64,000 bases of DNA from an uncultured Bacteroidota bacterium (GCA_903847205.1 CAINDA010000026.1:51473-115472); one strand, 5' to 3'. Positions 52,449 to 61,355 are shown, counted from the first letter of the stretch. The notes: generated from the letters alone by a model not told the origin. Numbers and translations: made by a program.

Positions 52449-53889
52449 GTGTTTTATATTTGTGACGAATCATTCCAAAATGACTTACAAGTTCATCAAG
52501 AATTATTTTATTAATTGTCAATTTTACCCCTGCTTGATGCGCACCCTCCAACAAATTCCAATATCTTCTTTTACTATGTTCTAAAAATATTTCAGATAAA
52601 GCAGGAATTAAAATTGAAGTATCAACGTAAATTTTAAGTTGCGACGCGATTTTTTGGAACGAAACGGCAAGTTGAGGATCCCATCTGAGCATGAACATCA
52701 TTGAATAGGTTTGCGACAATCTTCGTAAATATTCTCTTTGTTCTTTTGTACCATTATAGGTAATGTTTCTAATAGTCATTAGAAGTGCTTTCTTCACTTC
52801 ATTTTTGTTTTTTTGAATTATATGACTATTATCAACAACCTCTGATACAATATCAGGTAGAGCAACCTCTAAAATCTCTTTACTATGTCCTTCAATAACA
52901 AATGAGGAAAATTCAATGCCTTGTTTATAATATATATTGTGAATTGTCTGTTCAATAAGTTCTAAAATTTTTGTAGCATTTATATCTTTATCTAAAAGAT
53001 ATTTTTTCAATTGATCAACAGTTTGTGTTTGGAACAAATTGAATATTTCCGTTTCCTCAATATCTCGCTCCATAAGTGCAAGTCTTGTCTGATAGGGCAA
53101 ACAATACGCTTCTTCTTTTGCATGATAATTTATTTGTTTAGGCTTTTTAGAAAGCTCAATTAATCTCTCATCAATCGCCTGATATATCGAGGTTGGATTA
53201 AATTTAACAAATTGAGCTACTTTAACTTTTATTCCTTCATTTGTTCTAAATTTTTTGTCTTCTGAGGCAGTTCCTTCAAGTCCGTAAAGAATCAGAGTAT
53301 CGGCTAATTTTTTCTCAATTTCTAAACTACTTAGTGATGCATTAAATTGCTGTCTAAGAAATATATAAAGCCTAGGATCTTTTATAAAATTACCAACTAC
53401 ATATTGTTTGTCAGGTTTCTGAAATTCATGAATGTTGCTCGCTATAAATGTTTCATAAAGGAGAACTAGCCTTTCATCATTTATAACATTACTCGCAAAC
53501 CATTCAACGTCAAATATTTTAAGAGGAATTTTATATGCGGTTAAGAAGTCATCTTCTACAGTACTTTTATCATTTACTTTTCGGCTCGTAACATAAACAA
53601 GTTGATCTATAGTAATTTTATTCTTAATTAATTTCTTAATAGAATCTTCAATTTTGTTCTTGTAATCGGATTCTGTTGAAATTTGATAAATGAAAGTTGG
53701 ATGTGTATTCCTAAAATAAAGTCTCATAGAGCCATCTATTCCTTTATCTTTCGTGCCGCCAACTGGAATAAACTTATCGCCTAAAACAATACTTAAAAAT
53801 GAATGGGCGAATTCTTCAAATACTTCTCCTTTGCCAAAGTTTGACAAGGCAAATCTAAAAGCTTCCCTGTTTAATGTTATTTCTGACAT
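52438..53889 (-). CDS. PD-(D/E)XK nuclease-like protein with a truncated C-terminal PIN domain
   Basis: 483 aa. N-terminus: a Mrr-like restriction fold (GTKDKGIDGSMRLYF...THPTFIYQISTES) in which the usual catalytic ExK looks like QIS. The middle, residues 180-410, is helical and not recognised. The C-terminal ~65 residues begin a PIN domain (KIYVDTSILIPALSEIFLE...KIILDELVSHF) that stops at YKTHLR before its later acidic residues. The PIN part is therefore cut by the junction with the mcrC fragment. It may be partly inactive. Confidence 0.6.
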   Translation of the reverse strand: MSEITLNREAFRFALSNFGKGEVFEEFAHSFLSIVLGDKFIPVGGTKDKGIDGSMRLYFRNTHPTFIYQISTESDYKNKIEDSIKKLIKNKITIDQLVYVTSRKVNDKSTVEDDFLTAYKIPLKIFDVEWFASNVINDERLVLLYETFIASNIHEFQKPDKQYVVGNFIKDPRLYIFLRQQFNASLSSLEIEKKLADTLILYGLEGTASEDKKFRTNEGIKVKVAQFVKFNPTSIYQAIDERLIELSKKPKQINYHAKEEAYCLPYQTRLALMERDIEETEIFNLFQTQTVDQLKKYLLDKDINATKILELIEQTIHNIYYKQGIEFSSFVIEGHSKEILEVALPDIVSEVVDNSHIIQKNKNEVKKALLMTIRNITYNGTKEQREYLRRLSQTYSMMFMLRWDPQLAVSFQKIASQLKIYVDTSILIPALSEIFLEHSKRRYWNLLEGAHQAGVKLTINKIILDELVSHFGMIRHKYKTHLR

Positions 53890-53927
53890 ATTAATCTGTT
53901 TTATTGATTATTTCTGCAAATATACCT

Positions 53928-53971
53928 TATAATAAATGCGTCCAGCAATATTGCCGGACGCATTTATTATA
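53928..53971. terminator. Strong hairpin upstream of the nuclease gene
   Basis: 16-bp perfect stem (53928-53943 with 53956-53971) whose loop carries a second small palindrome, GCAATATTGC. No gene remains on its right in the minus direction, so it is probably a terminator left from a lost gene. Confidence 0.55.
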
Positions 53972-54143
53972 TACCAAGCTATCCTAATATAAGAATCAAA
54001 AAAAATAAAATTTGAGAGATCAAAAATGGAATGCATGTATAGCCATGCTGAGATTAAAAATGGAATGCGTGTATTGCTATCCGACAGCCATAGTTGAGAT
54101 TGAGGCATTAGTTTTCAATGTCTTTGTTGGTCTTACTGTGTCG

Positions 54144-54255
54144 TCCTGAAATAAGTTGTCACGGTTAGTAATGAATCCTGATATTGGTTGTAATTGTTTT
54201 TTTTAATCCTGAATTAAGTTGACACAAATATAATTTAATCCTGAAATTAGTTTAC
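54144..54255. mobile_element. IS21-like terminal repeats without a transposase
   Basis: Four imperfect copies of TCCTGAAATAAGTTGTCAC at 54144, 54176, 54207 and 54239, spaced 31-32 bp. Multiple spaced terminal repeats like these are a feature of IS21-family ends. No istA or istB is present, so it is a remnant or solo end. The 53970-54140 stretch to its left has two AAAATGGAATGC copies and no gene. Confidence 0.55.
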
Positions 54256-54326
54256 AATTTGAGTTAAAACTGGCTCCAAAGATTTACTGGGATATGACCT
54301 CCACCGTTTTTTTTAAATATGTAAAA

Positions 54327-54905
54327 CTATTCAAACATTTCCTTTAAGAAGGTTGTAGTTTTTGCAAGTTGTTTATTGGCTTTGTCTATGTCAAAAAGGA
54401 AAGGGTCGTATTTCTTTCCGAGCCATGTGATAGTTTCTCTATATTCAGGATGGTGTTCATCCTTTATGATTTCTAATTTTTCATAAAAACCATTTAATCC
54501 ACCGCTATCTTCGCATGGGCAGTTCATAGCCCCTGCCATACAAACAGGATACTTCATATCTTTCTGCATCGGAATTGTTTTTTCTAATACTACCTGATGC
54601 TCCCAGCTATCACCAAAATCATACAGATAAGTAATTTCATCACCCGCTTCTTTAAAATAGTTTTCAATCCGCTCTTCGTATGCGTTCAATTTTTCTTTAT
54701 CAAACAAAGTATCTTCTTCATTTGGTAAGCAAAAAGTTTTTTCTCTATCCATAAACTCAAACAGGTGGCTATTTGTCCAACCCATCGCTAATTGTATGGC
54801 TATGTGTAATTCTAAAAACGTTGTGTCGCTCTCTACCTGTATGCGCCGCCAAATAAGAGGTTTACTTTCGTTCAGCGTTATTTTAAACTGAAATATTTTG
54901 TTCAT
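54327..54905 (-). CDS. Plasmid pRiA4b ORF-3-like family protein
   Basis: 192 aa from the ATG giving MNKIFQFKITL. Family marks: SKPLIWRRIQVESDTTFLELH, GWTNSHLFEF, YLYDFGDSWEHQVVLEK, YPVCMAGAMNCPCEDSGG. Common on plasmids and genomic islands; function unknown. The family start is eight codons into the longest frame. Confidence 0.9.
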   Translation of the reverse strand: MNKIFQFKITLNESKPLIWRRIQVESDTTFLELHIAIQLAMGWTNSHLFEFMDREKTFCLPNEEDTLFDKEKLNAYEERIENYFKEAGDEITYLYDFGDSWEHQVVLEKTIPMQKDMKYPVCMAGAMNCPCEDSGGLNGFYEKLEIIKDEHHPEYRETITWLGKKYDPFLFDIDKANKQLAKTTTFLKEMFE

Positions 54906-55433
54906 GGCTGTTATTTTAATTATCAAATGTAGGAAAAATGGAAATCATCATATATAAAATCTAATTGTTTTTAATCATTTTCAATTCTTTTTCAATTGCT
55001 TCTTAATTGCTACATAATCATTTTTCAAGACATACTGAATAGATTTTTATCCTTTTAATTCCTTCTTAAATTCTGATACAAAGATTTTTGTATCTGTGAA
55101 ACTTGCCCTTATTGACGGTTTGAATTGACGATTTGAACCGTCAATTATTATAAGAGCGAACCGTCAATTGACGGTTTAGAAAAATTTATTGGTATAATTT
55201 TATACCATATTATACCCAATTTAACCTTATTTATTTTTTCTTTCCGGTTCTACGGACATTTGTTTTCATCAATCATGCGACCATCTATTTAAGTCTCATA
55301 AAATATTCATAAAAGCCATTGAATAGAGCGATTAATATTAAACTAAATTAATATATCGAATACTCCATTCGATTACACAATTTTAAAATGCAATAGAAAA
55401 AACACAGGCACTTTTGCAAAGCAAAAGCGAAAC
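54906..55433. other. Repeat-bearing control region left of the recombinase operon
   Basis: 528 bp with no gene. It holds an 18-bp perfect palindrome AACCGTCAATTGACGGTT (55159-55176), another copy of its arms as a hairpin (55113-55144: TTGACGGTTT...GAACCGTCAA), and TATACC repeats near 55190-55215 (GGTATAATTTTATACC). Together four GACGGTT half-sites in 65 bp; likely operators or recombination sites for the element. Confidence 0.55.
55159..55176. promoter_or_regulatory. 18-bp perfect palindrome
   Basis: AACCGTCAATTGACGGTT; its two half-sites are repeated once more 15-45 bp to the left. A candidate operator or recombinase-binding site ahead of the recombinase operon. Confidence 0.55.
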
Positions 55434-55637
55434 ATGAGCGTTATGAAAAAATATAATCAAACAAAAGCAACACAGATTCTGATTCCCAATCGGTTAATAG
55501 TTTATAACATTTTTGTATTATTGTCACTCAACTTGTTGATTATCAATATATTTGTATTGTATTTTGCAAGTCTTAAAAATGATATTTTTTCGCTCTTTGT
55601 TTTTTTCAGTTCAATATTTAAAGTGTCTGCGATATAA
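55434..55637 (+). CDS. Small membrane protein ahead of the recombinase
   Basis: 67 aa with two hydrophobic helices (LIVYNIFVLLSLNLLIINIFVLYF and IFSLFVFFSSIF). Its TAA overlaps the ATG of the next gene, which supports translation. No family recognised. Confidence 0.35.
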   Translation: MSVMKKYNQTKATQILIPNRLIVYNIFVLLSLNLLIINIFVLYFASLKNDIFSLFVFFSSIFKVSAI

Positions 55638-55870
55638 TGAAATCCGGTACATTAAATATCAAACACGCTATCAGTAAGAATAAAAAAATTCTTGCAGATA
55701 ACAGCACGCTCGAAATTGAGCAGCAAAAAAATGAACTAACGATTGAGAAGTTGCGCAACTATGAAGGTTATGAAAACATTGATGAAGAAGAAGGAAAAGA
55801 ACATATCAAACTCATAAAAACATTTGCTCGGGTACTATACGACATCTATCAACAAGAAAACAGAAAGTAA
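55637..55870 (+). CDS. 77-aa charged protein of the recombinase operon
   Basis: 77 aa, mostly helical and acidic (EIEQQKNELTIEKLRNYEGYENIDEEEGKEHIKL). It ends 1 bp before the recombinase ATG. Small proteins in this position can act as recombination directionality factors; that is inference. No family recognised. Confidence 0.55.
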   Translation: MKSGTLNIKHAISKNKKILADNSTLEIEQQKNELTIEKLRNYEGYENIDEEEGKEHIKLIKTFARVLYDIYQQENRK

Positions 55871-55871
55871 T

Positions 55872-57467
55872 ATGAACGACATTGATGACTTTATTCAATT
55901 TGCAAAGAATAACAAAACGGCAGAAAGAATAAGCGGCTCTAATTGCATTATCTATACAAGGGTTTCATCCAAAGAGCAAGAAGAAGGATATAGCTTAGAA
56001 ACCCAGCGTAAAGCAATAGAGCTGCACGCACAGAAAAACAATTTGTATATCATCGCTTATTTTGGCGGGACTTATGAAAGCGCAAAAAATGATGAACGAA
56101 AAGAGTTCACTCGTATGCTCACATTTGCAAGGCGGAGTAAAGAAAAAATATCCTATATCTTAGTTTATAGTGTAGATAGGTTTTCTCGCTCCGGTGCAAA
56201 CGCTATTTTTATTGCATCGGAACTTCGCAAAGAAAACATTAATATTTATGCAGTAACCCAACCCAGCGATACCGCAACATCAAGTGGTAAACTGCAACAA
56301 AATATTCAATTTATTTTTAGCGAATATGATAATGATTTAAGAAGAGAGAAATGTGTCGCAGGAATGAAAGAAAAATTAATGAAAGGATACTGGATACAAA
56401 AAGCACCATTAGGTTATGACCAATATACAAAACACAGGGAGCAAAGTATCACGGTTAATGCAACAGGTAAAATATTGCGAAAGGCTTTTTACTGGAAAGC
56501 TGATGATAATTTGAATAACCTTGAAATATTAGAACGCCTACACGCAGCCGGTGTCAAAGTCTCTCATCAGCAAATTACTGAAATATTCCGCAATCCGTTT
56601 TATTGCGGAATTATCCGCCACAATCTTATGCCCGGTAAAGTAATTCAGGGCAAACATGAAAAATTAATTTCTGAAGAATTGTTTTTGCGCATTAATACAG
56701 ATAAGAAACGTCAAAACATCAAATTCAAAAAGGAGTTTGAGGAAACACCTCTGAAGAATTTTTTAAAGTGCGGAACTTGCGGAACTGCATTTGCCGGTTA
56801 TCTTGTCAAGCCAAAAGGATTGTACTATTATAAATGCAACAAAAAAGGGTGTAAGTGTAATAAAAGTGCAAAAATACTGAACCTACTATTTAAGGATTAC
56901 CTCAAGGATTTTGAAATCTTTAAAAAGCAAATAGAGCCCGTTAAAGATGAATTTGTGAACTATATAACAAAAACCAACGATGGCAATAAAGAGAATGAGA
57001 AGCTATTTAAAACTCAGCTAACGGAAATGGTTAAGAAGATTGAGACCTTAGAAGAAAAGTTTATCCAAGAGGAGATAAATAAGGAATTATACGATAAATT
57101 TTTATTGAAGTATAAAACAGAAAAGCGGAATATTGAGGAGAAAATCGCTAATACCCGATTGGATTTATCGAACCTCGAAAATTTAATAAAAAGGTACATT
57201 AATATGTGCTTGGATCTGCCGTCATTATGGGAAAAAGCAACATTTCATGCAAAAATGGAAATTCAGAATATCATGTTTCCTGAAGGAATTTTGTATGATA
57301 GAGAAAAAAACGATTATCGAACTCCCAAAATAAATGCGGCAATTCTCCTAATTACACGATTAGCAAGCAATTTAGGGGAGGGTATAAAAAGGAAAGCCGC
57401 CTTGTTAGGCGGCTTATCCAATGTGGTGGGAGCTACAGGGTTCGAACCTGTGACCCTCTGCTTGTAA
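55872..57467 (+). CDS. Large serine recombinase (site-specific integrase)
   Basis: 531 aa from the ATG at 55872; the frame open from 55824 overlaps the previous gene. Resolvase domain with catalytic Ser32 in YTRVSSKEQEEGYSLETQ, VYSVDRFSRSG, the recombinase domain (residues ~180-260), a zinc ribbon (CGTCGTAFAGY...YYKCNKKGCKC) and a long coiled coil. The last ~12 residues (GATGFEPVTLCL) are antisense tRNA-Val sequence, so the stop codon lies in the tRNA gene. Most likely the integrase of the accessory island. Confidence 0.93.
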   Translation: MNDIDDFIQFAKNNKTAERISGSNCIIYTRVSSKEQEEGYSLETQRKAIELHAQKNNLYIIAYFGGTYESAKNDERKEFTRMLTFARRSKEKISYILVYSVDRFSRSGANAIFIASELRKENINIYAVTQPSDTATSSGKLQQNIQFIFSEYDNDLRREKCVAGMKEKLMKGYWIQKAPLGYDQYTKHREQSITVNATGKILRKAFYWKADDNLNNLEILERLHAAGVKVSHQQITEIFRNPFYCGIIRHNLMPGKVIQGKHEKLISEELFLRINTDKKRQNIKFKKEFEETPLKNFLKCGTCGTAFAGYLVKPKGLYYYKCNKKGCKCNKSAKILNLLFKDYLKDFEIFKKQIEPVKDEFVNYITKTNDGNKENEKLFKTQLTEMVKKIETLEEKFIQEEINKELYDKFLLKYKTEKRNIEEKIANTRLDLSNLENLIKRYINMCLDLPSLWEKATFHAKMEIQNIMFPEGILYDREKNDYRTPKINAAILLITRLASNLGEGIKRKAALLGGLSNVVGATGFEPVTLCL

Positions 57468-57501
57468 GGCAGATGCTCTGAACCAGCTGAGCTAAGCTCC
57501 C
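57424..57501 (-). tRNA. tRNA-Val (anticodon TAC)
   Basis: Complete cloverleaf on the minus strand: acceptor GGGAGCT/AGCTCCC, anticodon stem TCTGC/GCAGA with loop CTTACAA, T-arm with GGTTCGAACCC, and encoded CCA. The tail of the serine recombinase frame overlaps its 3' half antisense. Confidence 0.95.
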
Positions 57502-57576
57502 TATTCCGTTTATTGCTAATCGGGGTGCAAATATATATATTTTTTATAATCTAAACTTATTTTTTATTTTTTTTAA

Positions 57577-58980
57577 TTAAATAGCTTCAGCTGCGGTAAA
57601 AGTGCTGCCGCCAACAAATATTAAATCACCGGCCTGAGCATTTTTTTTTGCTGCAAGAACTGCATTTTGAACCGACCCGCAGACTTCTCCTGTTAAACCA
57701 GCAGCCTTTGCCTGATCCGCAAGGTCACTGGCATTCAACGCCCTTGGAATAGAAGCCTGGCAGAAATAATAACTCGCGTCTTTCGGAAGGAGCGAAAGTA
57801 TCACAGCAATATCTTTATCGTTTACCACACCGAGTACAAAATGCAGATGATGATGCGGGGTAATGCGTATTTGAATGAGTACTTCCTTGATTCCGGCTTC
57901 ATTATGCCCCGTGTCGGCAATTACCAGAGGCTGCTGCGACAGCACCTGCCAGCGGCCTAATAAACCGGTCTGTTTCACGACATTTTTTATTCCGGCGCGG
58001 AGATGAGTTTCGGAGATAGTAAAACCTTTATTATTTAAAATTTTGCACACACATATAACCGCAGGAATATTTTTTTGCTGATATAGGCCGAGAAGTTCGG
58101 TTTCTATATTAAGATAAGATGCTGCATCTTCCTTGCCCCCTTCTGAGTGAGAAGCGGGAATTACTAAATCTGGCTTTACATCCCCCTTGCCCCCTTCTGA
58201 AAAAGCAGGGGGACTTGGACTTGTTTGCTTCTCAATATCCATCGATAATAACAGCCTGTCTTTATTGATGTGATGAACATTTACAGCTTTGTAATTTTCA
58301 TCTGCAAAAATCAGCGGTGCATTATTCTGTTTCGCCTTTTCAATAAATACATTTTTTATCTCTGTCTGTGTTTCACCTATTATTACAGGCGTTTTCGGTT
58401 TAATGATCCCGGCTTTTTCTGAAGCAATTTTTTCGAGGGTATTGCCCAATAATGCTGTGTGATCAAAACTGATATTTGTAATAATAGATAATTCGGGGAT
58501 TATCACATTGGTAGAATCAAGTCTTCCTCCTAAACCCACTTCTATTACAGCAATATCAACCTCCTGCGATGCGAAATAATCAAAAGCAAGCCCTACTGTC
58601 ATTTCAAAAAATGAAGGCTGTATTATCTCGAAATTATTTTTATACGCTGCAACAAAATCCACAACACACTGCTGCGGAATCATCTCTCCGTTTATTTTTA
58701 TCCGCTCTCTGAAATCTTTTAAATGAGGTGAAGTATATAAACCGGTTTTATAACCTGCACTTTGAAGGATTGATGCCAGAAAGTGAGAAGTAGAGCCCTT
58801 TCCGTTAGTTCCTGCAACATGTATTGATTTGAATTTATTTTCGGGATTGCCTATCAGCCGAAGGATCGCAATAGTATTATCTAAATTGTTTTTATAGGCT
58901 GCACTGCCGATGCGCTGAAACATGGGCAGCTGCGTGTAAAGATAATCAAGTGTCTGCTGATAATTCATTAATCCTGGCAA
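57577..58980 (-). CDS. folC: Folylpolyglutamate/dihydrofolate synthase with an in-frame repeat insertion
   Basis: 467 aa, longer than the usual ~430. Mur-ligase P-loop SIHVAGTNGKGSTSHFLASI, folate-binding VIEVGLGGRLDSTN and the C-terminal GRWQVL...DTGHNEAG. About 40 residues (~253-292) with two PxxxSEGGK-type copies (SPPAFSEGGKGD, ASHSEGGKED) are encoded by palindromic repeats and do not belong to the family. Adds glutamate to folates in the cytoplasm. Frame stays intact. Confidence 0.93.
   Translation of the reverse strand: MPGLMNYQQTLDYLYTQLPMFQRIGSAAYKNNLDNTIAILRLIGNPENKFKSIHVAGTNGKGSTSHFLASILQSAGYKTGLYTSPHLKDFRERIKINGEMIPQQCVVDFVAAYKNNFEIIQPSFFEMTVGLAFDYFASQEVDIAVIEVGLGGRLDSTNVIIPELSIITNISFDHTALLGNTLEKIASEKAGIIKPKTPVIIGETQTEIKNVFIEKAKQNNAPLIFADENYKAVNVHHINKDRLLLSMDIEKQTSPSPPAFSEGGKGDVKPDLVIPASHSEGGKEDAASYLNIETELLGLYQQKNIPAVICVCKILNNKGFTISETHLRAGIKNVVKQTGLLGRWQVLSQQPLVIADTGHNEAGIKEVLIQIRITPHHHLHFVLGVVNDKDIAVILSLLPKDASYYFCQASIPRALNASDLADQAKAAGLTGEVCGSVQNAVLAAKKNAQAGDLIFVGGSTFTAAEAI
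58129..58216. repeat. Two palindromic repeats inserted in-frame in folC
   Basis: Copy A at 58132-58159 (CTTGCCCCCTTCTGA...AAGCGGGA) and copy B at 58182-58215 (CTTGCCCCCTTCTGA...GCAGGGGG). Both share the CTTGCCCCCTTCTGA core with C-run/G-run arms. A related intergenic copy lies at 59050-59075. Confidence 0.75.
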
Positions 58981-59049
58981 GTCCTTTTAATAATAGGAGA
59001 TTGATTGGACAAAAGTAGAAGAATTTTAATTCGGATTGAGAATTTTTAA

Positions 59050-59075
59050 TCCCCCTGCCTTCTTTAAAAGGGGGA
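59050..59075. repeat. Intergenic copy of the C-run/G-run palindrome
   Basis: TCCCCCTGCCTTCTT...AAAGGGGGA, in the gap between folC and the TonB-like gene. Same family as the two copies inside folC. Confidence 0.6.
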
Positions 59076-59097
59076 TAAGAAAATGTGAAGGCCAGTT

Positions 59098-59910
59098 TTA
59101 TTCGAGAGTAAATACGAAGGTATAAGTACCACGCTGTTCTTTGATACCTTCAGGGCTCGGATTAAATTTTGTTTCTCTTGCCGCCTGTCTCGCTTTTGCA
59201 TATAATTTGGAACTGGTGGTTGTAGATCCGCGCTGTCCGGGTGTTGCTTTAATTACTTTACCGCTTTCATCAACAATAATTTCTACAACTACAATTCCTT
59301 CTTCCTGTGAATCGGTCATGTGTTCAGGCTTTTTCAATAACAAACGGCCTTTTAAATCATAACCGCCTTTGCCATTATAGCCGGGAGTCTTATTGCCGTG
59401 TCCTGTATCATCTCCTGCGCCTACTCCCTTTTTTGTACCGTCTCCGGAACCTCCCGTATGCCCGTCTCCTTCGCCTTTACCCTCGTGTTTATGTTTATTT
59501 TTCAAAACAGCTAAGGCACTTTGCAATTCTGTACTTGGTTTAGGTTCTTCTGTTTTGGGCGTTTCCGTTTTATTGTCAGTTTTTTTCTTTGGGATGGTTT
59601 TAATACTCACTGACGTTTCTTTTTCATCAGTAACTAAACTCGATGTTTCATTGTTTACCGCAGGGGCTTTGGCTGCAGGGGTTTCACTCGTTGCAATATC
59701 TTTATCATGATGTCCGGATCCGCCGGCATCAGCGTTTCCCAACCCTTCGGTTCCTAAATCTAACGTGACTTCCGGTACCGGCTTTATTTCAAAAGGAGGA
59801 ATAGGTGTAATAAATACAATAAACAGAAACAGCAGGAACAATAATGCATGAAAGGCTATTGTAAATGCAAATGCAGTATATCTGTTTTTATTTTCAGCAG
59901 CAGCGTTCAT
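59098..59910 (-). CDS. TonB-like energy-transducer protein (low-complexity linker)
   Basis: 270 aa. One N-terminal helix (FAFTIAFHALLFLLFLFIVF), an Ala/Lys/Thr-rich and then Gly/Asp/His-rich linker (EGKGEGDGHTGGSGDGTKKG), and a TonB-type C-terminal domain (EEGIVVVEIIVDESGKVIKATPGQRGSTTTSSKLYAKARQAAR). Spans the periplasm and would deliver force to outer-membrane receptors. Starts 2 bp after the ExbD gene; part of the energy-transduction cluster. Confidence 0.82.
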   Translation of the reverse strand: MNAAAENKNRYTAFAFTIAFHALLFLLFLFIVFITPIPPFEIKPVPEVTLDLGTEGLGNADAGGSGHHDKDIATSETPAAKAPAVNNETSSLVTDEKETSVSIKTIPKKKTDNKTETPKTEEPKPSTELQSALAVLKNKHKHEGKGEGDGHTGGSGDGTKKGVGAGDDTGHGNKTPGYNGKGGYDLKGRLLLKKPEHMTDSQEEGIVVVEIIVDESGKVIKATPGQRGSTTTSSKLYAKARQAARETKFNPSPEGIKEQRGTYTFVFTLE

Positions 59911-59912
59911 TT

Positions 59913-60314
59913 TTATTTATTTGTTGCTTTGGTAGCTAATACCATTTTAACTCCCAGACTGTATCCTACCTGCATTACATCTGCTAAATCCTGTATGGAT
60001 AAAGTATTATCTAATTTTAAAATTACAGTCGGCGACTTGGTGCGTGCCAATTCTATTTTCAAGGCATTTTCTAAATCAGCAAATTCAATAGGAGTTTTAT
60101 TTACGAAATATTGATGATCTGCACCAACAGAAACAGTAACCTGTTGTTTCTGCACCTGCTCAGCGGATTTTGAATTAGGCAGTGTAAGCTTTATCACGCT
60201 TGGGTTTGCGAGAGTGGATATAATAAGAAAGAACAGCAGCAAAAAAAACATAATGTCATTGAGTGATTCAGTGCTCACTTCTGCGCCTTCTTTATGTCTG
60301 CGTTTTAATTTCAT
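59913..60314 (-). CDS. exbD: ExbD/TolR-family biopolymer transport protein
   Basis: 133 aa: N-terminal basic stretch, one helix with the channel Asp (ESLNDIMFFLLLFFLIIST) and the periplasmic domain (VTVSVGADHQYFVNKTPIEF ... ALKIELARTKSPTVILKLDNTLSIQDLADVM). Forms the proton channel with the ExbB-like protein encoded upstream. Confidence 0.92.
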   Translation of the reverse strand: MKLKRRHKEGAEVSTESLNDIMFFLLLFFLIISTLANPSVIKLTLPNSKSAEQVQKQQVTVSVGADHQYFVNKTPIEFADLENALKIELARTKSPTVILKLDNTLSIQDLADVMQVGYSLGVKMVLATKATNK

Positions 60315-60424
60315 TTGATTCCTCCTTCTCCCTATAAATGGAGAATAAATTATTTTTTATTTTTCATTTGTATCTTTCATCCCCTCCTGCCCTGCACCGT
60401 TTCTCACTATTCCGGAAAGGCTTA

Positions 60425-61159
60425 TTACTGCGGCATCTCCTGCAGTATGTCCATAAACTCAACTGATGTGGCTTCCATCTTATTGATAGTTCTGTCAAGC
60501 ATTGAATTGAGAATGTAATAGCCTATAAATGCAATTAAACCAATGGTCAGGCCGGATGCGCTGGTAATCATCTTTTGATATAAGCCTGCAGATATAACTC
60601 CGATACTGATATTATCAGTCAAAGAAATATCATAGAAAATTTTAATAACCCCTGCAATAGTGCCAACGAAGCCTAAAATAGGACCTATCCGTCCGATCAA
60701 ACTCAAGGCGCTTAGGTTTTTCTCGAGGCGGTTGATTTCTAATTTACCAACGTTTTCCATTGCTGTTTCAATTTCTTTAAGAGGCTTGCCGATGCGTGAA
60801 ACACCCTTTTCAATCATACGTGCAGCAGGGCTCGAAGTGCTGTGGCAAAGAGCTTTCGCAGCATCTTTATTTCCGTTGGATAAATAATCCTTAATATGAT
60901 TCATAAAATTACTATCCAATTTTGAGGCACTTCTCAGCGTCATAAAACGCTCAAAAAAGAAATAGATAGTGAGGATAGAAAGTATCCCCAGCGGAATCAT
61001 AATAAAACCGCCTTTCAAAATCAAATCGAGCAGCGAAAGCGAATCCTGCTTTGGCGCCGCTGCAGGTAAAACCGCCGAAGCAATACCCGCTGTATCCTTA
61101 ACCTGGTTAAGTGCTGCAGCGCCTGAATTTACAATTTGTAATAGAACAGAATTGAACAT
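60425..61159 (-). CDS. exbB: MotA/TolQ/ExbB-family proton channel
   Basis: 244 aa with three helices: an N-terminal one (LLDLILKGGFIMIPLGILSILTIYFFFERFM) and the conserved pair (LSLIGRIGPILGFVGTIAGVIKIF and ITSASGLTIGLIAFIGYYILN). Family function: drive TonB by the proton motive force in the inner membrane. Followed by exbD (111 bp gap) and two TonB-like genes flank the pair. Confidence 0.92.
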   Translation of the reverse strand: MFNSVLLQIVNSGAAALNQVKDTAGIASAVLPAAAPKQDSLSLLDLILKGGFIMIPLGILSILTIYFFFERFMTLRSASKLDSNFMNHIKDYLSNGNKDAAKALCHSTSSPAARMIEKGVSRIGKPLKEIETAMENVGKLEINRLEKNLSALSLIGRIGPILGFVGTIAGVIKIFYDISLTDNISIGVISAGLYQKMITSASGLTIGLIAFIGYYILNSMLDRTINKMEATSVEFMDILQEMPQ

Positions 61160-61355
61160 GTTTTTTTGAATTGGTTTGTTATAAAACGTCAGCCGCTGAA
61201 TTTTATTCCATTCGGCGCAAAATAATTTTTAAAACAAATGCTGCGCTTATTTTTTTTCTATAAAACGCAGCATTCGTTTTTAATCTGATCGCTAAATTAC
61301 GCCTATGTAAAAGAAAAATATTTCTGAAACAATCAAGTTATAAACACAGCTTTGT

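Noticed and set aside
57430..57467. GATGFEPVTLCL as a genuine C-terminal domain of the recombinase
   Set aside because: It is the antisense reading of tRNA-Val; the same string appears wherever a frame runs into such a tRNA.
59141..59710. Plus-strand ORFs opposite the TonB-like gene
   Set aside because: They mirror the Gly/Lys/Thr-rich linker and have no family features.
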